From Clostridium sp. D33t1_170424_F3 (lineage in GTDB: Bacteria; Bacillota; Clostridia; Oscillospirales; Acutalibacteraceae): a stretch of DNA of 64,000 nucleotides. The notes under the pieces were generated by a model. It saw nothing but the letters and a program-made list of their open reading frames with translations. It did no database searches and was not told where the DNA came from. Made by a program: the position numbers and the translations under genes. The first letter of the stretch is position 1, and every line of letters starts with the position of its first letter. Below, piece after piece: positions 46,087 through 54,817 of the stretch. The DNA lies in the NCBI RefSeq assembly GCF_015667585.1, contig NZ_JADPEG010000011.1, forward strand, positions 1 to 64,000, read 5' to 3'.

Positions 46087-47861
46087 TTTTACAGTCGTTG
46101 GTGCGTTACTATGAAATTTTGGCGGAGGACGACGAGTGCGACATTGCCAGCCCGGGATATTCTATGGCGAAAGTGTCTTTTGCAGTCAATCTATCCGCTC
46201 AGGGAGAGCTATTGGGACTGATTCCCTTAAAAAAGACCGTTTTGCGTGGAAAAAAGACTGTGGAAATTCCGAAACCGATGAAAGTACCGGAACAGGAGAA
46301 GAAGACGGTTGGCGTTAAGTCCAATTTTTTATGCGAGAACGTCGCCTACATTTTTGGAATTGACAGCAAGGGAAAGCCGGAACGCGCCCGGAAGTGTTTT
46401 CAGGAGTTTCAAAAACGACACCGGGAAATTCTGCAGAACGTCAATTGCTTAGAAGCGAAAGCTTTGCTGCAGTTTATTGAGAACTGGAACCCGGAGCAGG
46501 CAACACAAACACCAGTGCTCGAACCATATATGGATGAACTGCTTTCGGGCGCGTTTCTGATCTTTAAGCTGGATGGAGGCGCATATCTGCATCAGGTTCC
46601 GGCAATCCAGCGCGCGTGGGAAGCAGACAAGAATGTAGGGACAGACAATGTGCAGATGCAATGCCTGGTCACTGGCAGGCAGCTTCCCATTGCAAGGCTG
46701 CATCCCAGCATTAAAGGTGTAAAGGGCGCGCAGTCCACGGGGGCATCCATTGTGTCCTTTAATGACTTAGCATATGAGTCGTATGGCCGGGAAAAAGATC
46801 AAGGATTGAACGCACCGGTCAGCCAGTATGCGGCCTTTGCCTATACCACGATGTTAAACTATCTCTTAGCCGATGAGAAGCATCGGATGGTTCTGGGAGA
46901 TACCACCATTCTGTATTGGGCGGAAAGCCCCCAGCCGATCTATCGGGATGTTTTCTGTGGCTTTTTTTCTCCCAGCCCAACATCAATAGAGGAGAAGCAG
47001 GGTCAGAGTAAAGGTGCAGAGTTTTTGGTTGGAAGTGTAGTGGAAAAATTGATGCGCGGCCAAAATATTGCTGATTTTTCGGATGTTTTGGACTCTAAGA
47101 CGGATTTTTATATCTTAGGCCTTGCCCCTAACGCGTCGCGCCTTTCCATCCGTTTTTTCCTGCATAATACTTTCGGCGGCTTTATCGAGAATATGCAGCA
47201 GCACTACAAGCGTCTGGAACTGGAACATGCGGCATATGAAAGAGAGATTATTTCCATTAAAGAAATGCTGGAGGAAACCGTATCGGAAAATGCGACGGAT
47301 AAAAGTGCTTCCCCTCTTTTGGCAGGAGCAGTTTCCCGCGCAATTTTATTGGGGCAGGATTATCCTGCACTGTTGATGAATGCCGTTATGCTGCGGATTC
47401 GTGCAGAGCATGAGGTGAGCTACAAAAAAACGGCGACCGTAAAAGCGTATTTATTAAAAAATTTCAAAGCGTATCAGGAGGAATGTAAAGTGGCGTTAAA
47501 CGAAGAAAGTAATAACAAAGCATATGTGTTAGGACGGCTGTTTGCTGTTTTGGAAAAAGTGCAGCAGGATGCGAATCCTGGGATCAACGCAACCATCCGG
47601 GACCGCTATTTTACCTCTGCCTGTGCAACGCCGGGCGCAGTGTTCCCAGTGCTTTTGCGGCTTTCCCAGCATCATATCGCCAAGGCAGCGTATGGCGGTG
47701 TCAGCGACAGGCGCATTGAGCAGCTTTTGCAAAAACTGGATGTGGAAAATGACCCGATTCCTGTTCACTTGTCTTTGAACGAACAGGGCGTGTTCATTCT
47801 GGGATACTATCATCAGAAAAATGCAAATTATAAAAAGAAAGAGGGAACTGAAAATGAGTGA
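46083..47861 (+). CDS. cas8c: Cas8c (Csd1), large subunit of type I-C Cascade
   Basis: 592 residues, the usual Csd1 length. It is recognised by position and by stretches such as MILQSLVRYYEIL at the start, VSFNDLAYESYG, YWAESP, and GRLFAVLEKVQQDANPGINATIRDRYF near the C-terminus. In the complex it reads the PAM and holds the unwound DNA; an internal start can give a Cas11-like small subunit in this subtype. The ATG overlaps the cas5c stop by four bases. Confidence 0.95.
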   Translation: MILQSLVRYYEILAEDDECDIASPGYSMAKVSFAVNLSAQGELLGLIPLKKTVLRGKKTVEIPKPMKVPEQEKKTVGVKSNFLCENVAYIFGIDSKGKPERARKCFQEFQKRHREILQNVNCLEAKALLQFIENWNPEQATQTPVLEPYMDELLSGAFLIFKLDGGAYLHQVPAIQRAWEADKNVGTDNVQMQCLVTGRQLPIARLHPSIKGVKGAQSTGASIVSFNDLAYESYGREKDQGLNAPVSQYAAFAYTTMLNYLLADEKHRMVLGDTTILYWAESPQPIYRDVFCGFFSPSPTSIEEKQGQSKGAEFLVGSVVEKLMRGQNIADFSDVLDSKTDFYILGLAPNASRLSIRFFLHNTFGGFIENMQQHYKRLELEHAAYEREIISIKEMLEETVSENATDKSASPLLAGAVSRAILLGQDYPALLMNAVMLRIRAEHEVSYKKTATVKAYLLKNFKAYQEECKVALNEESNNKAYVLGRLFAVLEKVQQDANPGINATIRDRYFTSACATPGAVFPVLLRLSQHHIAKAAYGGVSDRRIEQLLQKLDVENDPIPVHLSLNEQGVFILGYYHQKNANYKKKEGTENE

Positions 47862-48744
47862 ACCGATCCGCAACCGCTATGAATTTGTAATCCTGTTTGA
47901 TGTAGAAAATGGAAATCCCAATGGCGACCCCGATGCGGGAAATATGCCGCGCATTGATCCGGAAACCGGTCATGGTATCGTGACGGACGTATGCCTGAAG
48001 CGCAAGATCCGCAACTACATAGAAACCGTCAAGGAAGATGAACCGGGCTATAGAATTTATATTAAGGACAATGTGCCGCTGAATGCCAGTGATGAAACTG
48101 CGTTTGAAATGTTGCAAATTGATCCCAAAAATATGAAGGAAATTAAAAAGAACCGTGAAAATCTGGATTTGGAAATCCGAGATTTTATGTGCAAAAACTT
48201 TTTTGATATACGAACCTTTGGCGCTGTCATGACTACTTTTGTCAAAGCAAAACTGAACTGCGGCCAGGTTCGCGGTCCGGTGCAGCTGACCTTTGCTAGA
48301 AGCATCGATCCGGTAGTACAGCAGGAAGTTACCATTACCCGTGTGGCAATCACAACCAAAGAGGACGCGGAGAAAAAGGGAACGGAGATGGGAAGAAAGT
48401 ACGTGATTCCCTATGCACTTTATCGTGCGGAAGGATTCATTTCTGCCAATCTGGCCAGAAAAGTCACCGGTTTCTCCGAGGAAGACTTAAAGCTGTTCTG
48501 GGATGCAGTCGTCAACATGTTTGAGCACGACCATGCCGCGGCCCGTGGAAAAATGACCGTGCGAGAATTGATTGTTTTCCGCCATGAGAGCGAGCTGGGC
48601 AACGCTCCGTCATATAAGCTGTTTGATACGGTATCCGTTAAGCGGAAAGAGAGCACACAGATCGCCAGGCAGTATCAGGATTATAAGATTGCAGTGGATG
48701 CGGCGGCATTACCGGAAGGAGTCAGCTGCGTCAGGATGGTGTAA
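47854..48744 (+). CDS. cas7c: Cas7c (Csd2), backbone subunit of type I-C Cascade
   Basis: 296 residues. Contains RYEFVILFDVENGNPNGDPD, the diagnostic Csd2 beginning, then GIVTDVCLKRKIRNYI, DIRTFGAVM and GPVQLTFARSIDPV. Copies of Cas7 line the crRNA spacer. The ATG at 47854 overlaps the end of cas8c by eight bases; GAGGGAA lies upstream. Confidence 0.97.
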   Translation: MSEPIRNRYEFVILFDVENGNPNGDPDAGNMPRIDPETGHGIVTDVCLKRKIRNYIETVKEDEPGYRIYIKDNVPLNASDETAFEMLQIDPKNMKEIKKNRENLDLEIRDFMCKNFFDIRTFGAVMTTFVKAKLNCGQVRGPVQLTFARSIDPVVQQEVTITRVAITTKEDAEKKGTEMGRKYVIPYALYRAEGFISANLARKVTGFSEEDLKLFWDAVVNMFEHDHAAARGKMTVRELIVFRHESELGNAPSYKLFDTVSVKRKESTQIARQYQDYKIAVDAAALPEGVSCVRMV

Positions 48745-48745
48745 T

Positions 48746-49411
48746 ATGGCGTATCGGGAGGAAGAGTTTCTAAGTATTGCGGGAATTCAGCATTTTTCCT
48801 ATTGCCGCAGGCAATGGGCGTTGATCTATATTGAACAGCAGTGGCAGGAAAATATCTGGACGATAGAAGGCAGCATTATGCATGAGAGGGCGCATGACGC
48901 GCTGTTTACCGAAAAGCGCGGAGACGTGTTAATTTCCCGTGGGATGGCGGTGTTCTCCGGGACGCTGGGCGTCAATGGCATTTGCGATGTAGTAGAACTG
49001 CATGCCTCTCCCGACGGAATTCCCATCTTTGGAAGGGATGGGAAATGGCGTCCCATGCCGGTGGAGTACAAAAGGGGAAAACCAAAGGAAAACGATGCGG
49101 ATCGTCTGCAGCTATGCTGTCAGGCGATGTGCCTGGAAGAAATGCTGGGCTGCGATATTCCGGAAGCGTCGCTGTTCTACGGAGAAACGAATCGGAGAAA
49201 CAAGGTGCCCCTAAACCAGGAACTGCGTGACAAGGTACAGGCAATGCTGTTGGAAATGCACGCGCTTTATAACCGGGGACATACGCCGAAGGTAAAACCC
49301 GGTGCAAACTGCAAAGCATGTTCGCTGGCGGATTTGTGTTTGCCCAAAATGATGAAACAGACGACCGTTGCGGCCTATCTGGATAAAAAGCTGCGGGAGG
49401 ACACCGTATGA
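48746..49411 (+). CDS. cas4: Cas4 exonuclease
   Basis: 221 residues. A RecB-type nuclease with FeS cluster: FSYCRRQWALIYIE carries the first Cys, MPVEYKRGKPKEND the catalytic Glu-Lys motif, and CKACSLADLCLP the last three Cys of a 4Fe-4S cluster. With Cas1 and Cas2 it trims prespacers and selects the PAM end. Start one base after the cas7c stop; the ribosome site is weak, so translational coupling is likely. Confidence 0.96.
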   Translation: MAYREEEFLSIAGIQHFSYCRRQWALIYIEQQWQENIWTIEGSIMHERAHDALFTEKRGDVLISRGMAVFSGTLGVNGICDVVELHASPDGIPIFGRDGKWRPMPVEYKRGKPKENDADRLQLCCQAMCLEEMLGCDIPEASLFYGETNRRNKVPLNQELRDKVQAMLLEMHALYNRGHTPKVKPGANCKACSLADLCLPKMMKQTTVAAYLDKKLREDTV

Positions 49412-50439
49412 AAAAACTGGGAAATACACTTTTTGTAACCACTCCGGAAACCTATTTGGCACTGGACGGTGAAAACATTGTAATACGAAAGGACTCTGTA
49501 GAGTTAAAACGTGTTCCACTCCATAATCTGGAGGGAATTGTTGCGTTTGGTTATACAGGAGCCAGCCCTGCTCTGATGGGAGCTTGTGCAAAACGAAACA
49601 TCGCGCTCAGCTTCATGACGCCTCACGGGCGATTTTTAGCTCGTATTACAGGGGAAGAATACGGTAATGTTCTGTTGAGAAAAACGCAGTACCGTTTATC
49701 AGACAGTGTTGTGGCAAGTACGGAGATCGGAAGTCATTTTATAATCGGAAAGCTGTATAATTCCCGGTGGGTTTTAGAGCGTGCCATGCGGGACCATGCG
49801 CTTCGTCTTGACGTAGAGAAAATGAAGCGTGTGGTGCAGTTTTTGAAAACATCTATAGAACAGGTACAGCAGGCAGGAAATTTGGACGAGTTGCGGGGCT
49901 ATGAGGGAGAGGCGGCAACGCGGTATTTCAGCGTATTTGACGATTTGATTTTACAGCAGAAGGAAAGCTTCTATTTCCACGGCAGAAATCGTCGTCCGCC
50001 GCTGGATTCTGTAAATGCGTTGCTTTCATTTGTATATACACTCCTGACGCATGATACCGCAGCTGCTTTACAGGCGGTTGGTTTGGACCCTTATGTGGGG
50101 TTTGTCCACAGAGATCACCCGGGCAGGGTATCGTTGGCACTGGATCTGATGGAAGAATTGCGTCCTGTGATGGCGGATCGTTTTGTATTATCCTTGATTA
50201 ACAAGAAGGAAGTCAAGCCGTCAGATTTTGTGCAGAAGGAAAATGGCGCGGTTTTGATGGAAGACGACGTCCGAAGAACCATATTGACAAAGTGGCAGAC
50301 CAAAAAGCAGGAAACAATTTCGCATCCATATTTAAATGAGAAAATTCAATGGGGTTTAGTTCCCCATGTACAGGCAATGCTGTTGGCACGTTATCTGCGC
50401 GGAGATTTAGACGCATATCCGCCGTTCTTGTGGAAGTAG
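49408..50439 (+). CDS. cas1: Cas1 integrase
   Basis: 343 residues, type I-C branch. N-terminal MKKLGNTLFVTTPETYLALD; the catalytic region has LRGYEGEAATRYFSVFDDL with the metal-binding Glu, and the partner His and Asp lie in YVGFVHRDHPGRVSLALDL. It inserts new spacers at the leader end of the array together with Cas2. The ATG overlaps the cas4 stop by four bases. Confidence 0.97.
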   Translation: MKKLGNTLFVTTPETYLALDGENIVIRKDSVELKRVPLHNLEGIVAFGYTGASPALMGACAKRNIALSFMTPHGRFLARITGEEYGNVLLRKTQYRLSDSVVASTEIGSHFIIGKLYNSRWVLERAMRDHALRLDVEKMKRVVQFLKTSIEQVQQAGNLDELRGYEGEAATRYFSVFDDLILQQKESFYFHGRNRRPPLDSVNALLSFVYTLLTHDTAAALQAVGLDPYVGFVHRDHPGRVSLALDLMEELRPVMADRFVLSLINKKEVKPSDFVQKENGAVLMEDDVRRTILTKWQTKKQETISHPYLNEKIQWGLVPHVQAMLLARYLRGDLDAYPPFLWK

Positions 50440-50449
50440 GTGAAGGGAA

Positions 50450-50740
50450 ATGTTGGTACTGATCACATATGATGTCAACACGGAAACACCGGCAGGAAAA
50501 AAACGTTTGCGCAAAGTAGCAAAACAATGCGTCAACTATGGACAAAGAGTGCAAAACTCTGTTTTTGAGTGCATACTGGATGCGGCCAAATGCAAGGAGG
50601 TACAGCATAAACTGGAAATTCTGATCGACCCAAAAACTGATAGCCTCCGGTTTTATTATTTGGGAAACAACTATAAAACAAAAGTAGAACATGTTGGGGC
50701 AAAACCATCTTTTGATGTCACGGAACCTTTAATTGTGTGA
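50450..50740 (+). CDS. cas2: Cas2
   Basis: 96 residues. MLVLITYDVNTETPAGKKRL carries the conserved Asp of the first strand; GQRVQNSVFECILDAAKCK and DSLRFYYLGNNYKTKVEHVG follow, matching the I-C branch of Cas2. A structural dimer bridging two Cas1 dimers during spacer integration. AAGGGAA precedes the start. Last gene of the operon. Confidence 0.97.
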   Translation: MLVLITYDVNTETPAGKKRLRKVAKQCVNYGQRVQNSVFECILDAAKCKEVQHKLEILIDPKTDSLRFYYLGNNYKTKVEHVGAKPSFDVTEPLIV

Positions 50741-50930
50741 GAACAGCCGGTGCGAATCGGAAGCTAACATAAAAATGCAGGGAGATTCGCACTGATAAAA
50801 ATGAATTTTGAGTCTGTACTAGAAAATTACGGGCGAGATGGGAAGTTTCAATTTGCTGAAAGAGTAGAGACAAATTGGATATATGTATAAGTTGCATTAT
50901 TAAAGAAGGTGATAGTTAGATACTTTTGCT
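50741..50930 (+). promoter_or_regulatory. CRISPR leader
   Basis: 190 AT-rich bases between cas2 and the first repeat, without a gene. It probably holds the array promoter (tataagttgcattattaaag region, 50884-50904) and the site where new spacers are directed. Confidence 0.7.
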
Positions 50931-51491
50931 GTCAGGCTCCGTGCGAGCCTGTGGGTTGAAATTACATTTTTAAGCCGGCTTTTTGACGGTTACTGCGGGT
51001 CAGGCTCCGTGCGAGCCTGTGGGTTGAAATCTTGACGTTCAGCTTAATATGGAGAATATACCATTGTCAGGCTCCGTGCGAGCCTGTGGGTTGAAATAAT
51101 GTATAATATAGACAGATCAAAAGAGAGGGAAGTCAGGCTCCGTGCGAGCCTGTGGGTTGAAATTCGTTCAGTTCAAGAGAGGCCCAATCTTCACAAAGTC
51201 AGGCTCCGTGCGAGCCTGTGGGTTGAAATTTATTCGTTTACCGGTATTGGAATAAGGCTCTCTGTCAGGCTCCGTGCGAGCCTGTGGGTTGAAATCTCCA
51301 AACTCTCCCTTTTTTATATATTTGCGAATGGTCAGGCTCCGTGCGAGCCCATGGTTAAAATACAAAGGCCACGTCATATGGCGAGGCCTTTGTATTCATG
51401 TTTTCTGAGAACTCATGGGTTAAATGGGTTACATTTGCTCTTTCGATTGCACATAACCTGTCAGGCTCCGTGCGGACCTGTGGGTTGAAAT
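50931..51491 (+). CRISPR. Type I-C CRISPR array, nine repeats, eight spacers
   Basis: The 32-base repeat begins gtcaggctccgtgcga and ends gcctgtgggttgaaat, a normal I-C repeat with the attgaaa(t)-type 3' handle. Perfect copies start at 50931, 50999, 51066, 51132, 51198 and 51264. The copy at 51331 lost a base and has changes in its 3' part, one at about 51394-51425 is barely recognisable, and the copy at 51460 has small changes. Spacers are 36, 35, 34, 34, 34, 35, 32 and 34 bases. Decay at the end far from the leader marks the old end of the array. Spacer 7 (51362-51393) is itself an inverted repeat (acaaaggcc/ggcctttgt). Confidence 0.98.
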
Positions 51492-51622
51492 ACTCAGAAT
51501 ATCCGAAGGGCATTTTAGTGAGTATCATTTTCAATAGTAAAGCTCACTGTAAAGATTAGACCTTTATAACGTTATCCTTTGCTTTTCAATTTGGGATCAT
51601 CATTAATCAACTAAGAAGCTTT

Positions 51623-52036
51623 TTATCTATCAAACTCTGGGTTGAACGCGTAGAAGTTTTTAGAGTTCAAATTATCTGTTGCAATTCGTAGCGCTTCACC
51701 AAAACGTTGGTAATGCACAACTTCGCGTGCGCGCAGGAACTTGATTGGATCGCGTACATCAGGATCATCTGCGTAACGAAGGATATTATCATACGTCAGG
51801 CGGGCTTTTTGTTCAGCGGACAAGTCTTCATGCAAATCTGCGAGCAGATCGCCGGTAACGGCAAACATATTGGCGCTGAACGGTTCTCCGCTTGCGGCTT
51901 GCGGATATACCGCGGTGGTGTGGTCTACAAAATACGTATCAAATCCGGCCTTTTTAATGTCTTCTGTGGACAAATTGCGGGTTAGCTGATACACGATCGT
52001 GCTGACCATTTCCAGGTGAGCCAGTTCGTCTGCACA
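51623..52036 (-). pseudogene. cotJC: cotJC (spore-coat manganese catalase), 3' part, interrupted by element
   Basis: The frame encodes ADELAHLEMVSTIVYQLT and on to YAFNPEFDR, about the last 137 residues of a CotJC/Mn-catalase protein (normally about 190). Key parts include the metal-ligand region ELAHLE (Glu and His) and REVVHYQRFGEAL. Upstream of position about 52036 similarity stops abruptly, an in-frame TAA appears at 52045-52043, and the serine recombinase gene begins. The missing 5' part should lie at the far end of the integrated element. CotJC belongs to the inner spore coat and is made in the mother cell. Confidence 0.85.
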
Positions 52037-52049
52037 CGCAGGTTATCAG
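52028..52049. other. Element/host junction (att site region)
   Basis: The host cotJC sequence ends and element DNA begins within cgtctgcacacgcaggtt (52028-52045). Large serine recombinases recombine at a 2-base core inside such a site; the exact crossover cannot be placed without the other end. Confidence 0.6.
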
Positions 52050-53660
52050 TCATTTCTCCCATGCTTGAGGCAATTTGGGGTACAATGTAATCTCAAAATC
52101 GTCCGGCGGGCTATGCCACCGGCCATTGTTTTCCTTGACGTAGACGACCTTTTCGAGGACTTCCTTGAGGAGGTCGTTTTTTGCTTTCGGTGTCGGGAGC
52201 TCTTGGTAGACATCGAGGAGGCGCTGCACCTTTGGAATAATCTCGCGGCGGCTTTCCTCCCGGACCTCCTCAAGCTGCAAGTCAGCCTCGACGGCAGCCC
52301 GGTCCTCTTGCGCCCGGCGCATTCGCTCCCCGATTTCCCGCACGCGGTCAAGGAATGTTTCGGTATCATACACGCCCTGCTCGAGGAGGTCATGCACATT
52401 GCCGCGCTGGACCTCGAGCGTCTCTATTTCCGCGTCCAGCTTTTTGAGGGCCTTACGCTTGAGCTGCACGAGGGAGCTTTTCCGGGGCGCGACGCCGAGC
52501 TCCCATTGAAGCCGATAGTCGTTCAGCCATTCACGCAGCGCCTCCAAAATCCGCTCCTCCACGAAATGCAGAGCCACGGAGACATTATCGCAAGACGTCG
52601 CAGCGCACATGAGGGTATCTACCTTGTTTTTGCTACCATAGGGGCGGCGGACCATTCGACGGCCGCACTTCCCACAGACGATGAGCCCGGCCAGCGGGTT
52701 CTTTACGACGTTTCGTTCGCCCACCGGGCGCGGCGGATTTTTCTTGATGTTCTCCTGCGCGGCAGCGAATACGTCCGGGTCTATTATACCATCATGCAGG
52801 CCGTCCACAATTACACACTCCTCTATGCTTGACCGGGGCCGCTCAATTACCACCTGCCCATCAACCATTTTTTTCACCGCAGGCCGCCAATTCCAGCGTA
52901 CCTTGCCGATATACACGGGGTTGATGAGAATATCCCGCACGCTGGCCGTCACCCATTTCCCGCCCTTTTGAGGCGGGATTTTCAGCGCGTTCAGGCGGCG
53001 CACAATCAACGAGACGCCGAGCCGCTTATAGGTTCCGTCCTCCTGCTTTTCGCCGAGCGTGTAGAGCTCGAATATCATGCGGACTACATCGGCCTGCTCC
53101 GGGTGCGGCTCAAGGGTAAATCCTTTTTCGTGCTCGAGCTTTTTTCGGAGATAGCCGTATGGCGGTTGATTTGCGACGTACTTCCCCTCTTTGACAGAGG
53201 CAACACGGCCGCGCTGCAAGCGCCGGTTTATAACCTTGTATTCCCGGCGCGACATGAACAAGCCAAACTCGAAATACTCCTCGTCAAACTCGTTGGCTGG
53301 GTCATAGGTTTTCATCGGGGTAACTATCCGAGTATCAGAAAACTTGAACGTCTGCGCTACAAGCCCTTGGTCCATTGTATCGCCGCGAGCGAGGCGCTCA
53401 ACCTCCATCACGAGCACGCCTTTCCACCGGCCTTGACTTACCTCATCGAGGACCTGCTGCATGACCGGACGGGCGGCTATCGTCTCGCCGGAGACGACCT
53501 CCCGATAGATTTGAGTAACATTAAGGCGCTGCCGCCGCGCGAGCTCAAGCAGCGCCTTTTCGTGTCTGGCGAGCGTTTCGCCCTCACCGCGCGCCTCCGC
53601 CTCGGCGTCGGCCCGCGATTTTCTCAAGTACATGCAATACTCGTCAGAGAAAGGGAGCAC
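52050..53660 (-). CDS. Large serine recombinase (integrase)
   Basis: 536 residues. The N-terminal resolvase domain has YLRKSRADAEAEARGEGETL with the catalytic Ser, VMEVERLARGDTMDQG and Arg residues; next the Recombinase domain (GYLRKKLEHEKGF, RDILINPVYIGKVRW), a zinc ribbon (CGKCGRRMVRR then CAATSC), and a C-terminal coiled coil (about 400-480). Such enzymes integrate and, with a directionality factor, excise phages and skin-like elements. The GTG at 53660 has GGAGGAGG eight bases upstream; a GTG at 53669 abuts it. Its stop lies next to the attachment junction, the classic arrangement. Confidence 0.96.
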   Translation of the reverse strand: MLPFSDEYCMYLRKSRADAEAEARGEGETLARHEKALLELARRQRLNVTQIYREVVSGETIAARPVMQQVLDEVSQGRWKGVLVMEVERLARGDTMDQGLVAQTFKFSDTRIVTPMKTYDPANEFDEEYFEFGLFMSRREYKVINRRLQRGRVASVKEGKYVANQPPYGYLRKKLEHEKGFTLEPHPEQADVVRMIFELYTLGEKQEDGTYKRLGVSLIVRRLNALKIPPQKGGKWVTASVRDILINPVYIGKVRWNWRPAVKKMVDGQVVIERPRSSIEECVIVDGLHDGIIDPDVFAAAQENIKKNPPRPVGERNVVKNPLAGLIVCGKCGRRMVRRPYGSKNKVDTLMCAATSCDNVSVALHFVEERILEALREWLNDYRLQWELGVAPRKSSLVQLKRKALKKLDAEIETLEVQRGNVHDLLEQGVYDTETFLDRVREIGERMRRAQEDRAAVEADLQLEEVREESRREIIPKVQRLLDVYQELPTPKAKNDLLKEVLEKVVYVKENNGRWHSPPDDFEITLYPKLPQAWEK

Positions 53661-53745
53661 ATAAAGCACCTCCTCCCGTTGAGAGAGCGGAGGGAAGCGT
53701 GAGAACGCATAACCGGCTACCGCTTCTCTCTAAAATCAACATAGA

Positions 53746-54348
53746 TTATGTTGCGCTCTTTCTTGACAATGTATCGCTCGAACCCTTTTTAACATTGAGC
53801 ACATAATCGAGGTCCGCCTGCATAATTTGGTCGAGGATAGCGCACACCTCGTTCTTAAAGGCGTTTTGCAGCTCCATAAGCTCGGATAAAAAGAGCGGCT
53901 CCATATTGCCTCCGTTGCTTTCGATATAGTTCTTTATCTCTGCGCGGGAGGCTTGCAACTTGTGTATAAGCTCGCGGTAAAGGCGCAGGCGCTCCGCCCG
54001 ACCTTGCCGCATATCACGGTTCAGCAGCACATAGAAGTCGTCGAATATCTCTGTTACGACCGGTTTGAGCTCCGGCGGCAGCGCGTCGTAATGCTTCTTG
54101 AAATTGGTGTTGTCGTTGCGGAACACCACGTCCGCGTGCTTGCGCTCCTCGTCGCGGCCGAGGAGATAATCAACCGTTACATCGAAATATTCGGCCAGCC
54201 TGCACAGGGTATCATAATCCGGCTCTTTTCCTCCCGTTTCGTAGCCGGACACAGTAGAACGCTGCTTGTTTATGACATTCGCCAAATCCGTCTGCGTTAT
54301 TCTCCGCTCATTTCGGAGAGATATAATTCTATCGGAAAATCGTTTCAT
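53746..54348 (-). CDS. Phage repressor-like HTH regulator
   Basis: 200 residues. The N-terminal XRE helix-turn-helix (RRITQTDLANVINKQRSTVS, then YETGGKEPDYDTLCRLAEYF and DVTVDYLLGRDEE) binds DNA; the rest is helical and probably dimerises. There is no LexA-like peptidase Ser-Lys pair, so inactivation is not by self-cleavage. Transcribed divergently from the Cro-like gene across a region with repeated operator-like sites, as in a lysogeny switch. Start at 54348 after GAGGCGG. Confidence 0.88.
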   Translation of the reverse strand: MKRFSDRIISLRNERRITQTDLANVINKQRSTVSGYETGGKEPDYDTLCRLAEYFDVTVDYLLGRDEERKHADVVFRNDNTNFKKHYDALPPELKPVVTEIFDDFYVLLNRDMRQGRAERLRLYRELIHKLQASRAEIKNYIESNGGNMEPLFLSELMELQNAFKNEVCAILDQIMQADLDYVLNVKKGSSDTLSRKSAT

Positions 54349-54369
54349 TTTGGCACCGCCTCTCTTAAA

Positions 54370-54506
54370 AATATATCATAACATAGTTTGCCCCTTTAAG
54401 GAACACTTTGACCCGATAATCGGCATTTTGAAAAATATTTTTGAAAAAAGATTGACTTCGCCCCTTTTAGGAGCTATAATGTCGTTAGATACCCCGATAA
54501 GGGGCA
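54370..54506. promoter_or_regulatory. Divergent switch region with repeated operator-like sites
   Basis: Four related sites occur: gcccctttaaggaac (54390-54404), acccgataatcggca (54411-54425), gccccttttaggagc (54460-54474) and accccgataaggggc (54491-54505); the common form is cccc-N4/5-gggg. The leftward promoter (ttcctt 54403-54398, tatgat about 54380-54375) overlaps the first, and the third sits exactly between -35 and -10 of the rightward promoter. Confidence 0.7.
54452..54480 (+). promoter_or_regulatory. Rightward early promoter of the element
   Basis: TTGACT at 54452-54457 and TATAAT at 54475-54480, 17-base spacer filled by an operator-like site. Confidence 0.85.
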
Positions 54507-54524
54507 GCAAAGGAGGTGAAAAAC

Positions 54525-54743
54525 GTGAGGGAAAAGCTCGTGAAGCTGCGTGAAGCGGCCGGTTACACGCAGGAGACATTCTCAAAGGCGATTGGGATTT
54601 CCCGCAGCCATTACTCGCAAATCGAGACTGGCGAAAAGGACCCCTCTCTGAAAGTGAGCCTGAAAATCAAGCGCAAGCTCGGCTATGACAGGGACGACAT
54701 TTTTTTTACCCACAAAAGCCCCGTTTCGCGTCGCGCAGAGTGA
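54525..54743 (+). CDS. Cro-like small HTH protein
   Basis: 72 residues made up almost only of one XRE domain: LREAAGYTQETFSKAIGISR, then HYSQIETGEKDPSLKVSLKI. Likely the counterpart of the divergent repressor. The GTG at 54525 is preferred, with AAAGGAGGTG five to six bases upstream; a GTG at 54516 falls inside that site. First gene of the rightward operon. Confidence 0.85.
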   Translation: MREKLVKLREAAGYTQETFSKAIGISRSHYSQIETGEKDPSLKVSLKIKRKLGYDRDDIFFTHKSPVSRRAE

Positions 54744-54817
54744 TTATTTGGCTCTTTTCGCGTCTTTCCCCCTCTCTTGCCTTGTCTACATTTTAGGTCG
54801 AAAGGAGGCGAAAATAT

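Noticed and set aside
51099-51488. Open frame running through the CRISPR repeats
   Set aside because: Its protein is a repetition of the translated CRISPR repeat; the array explains it.
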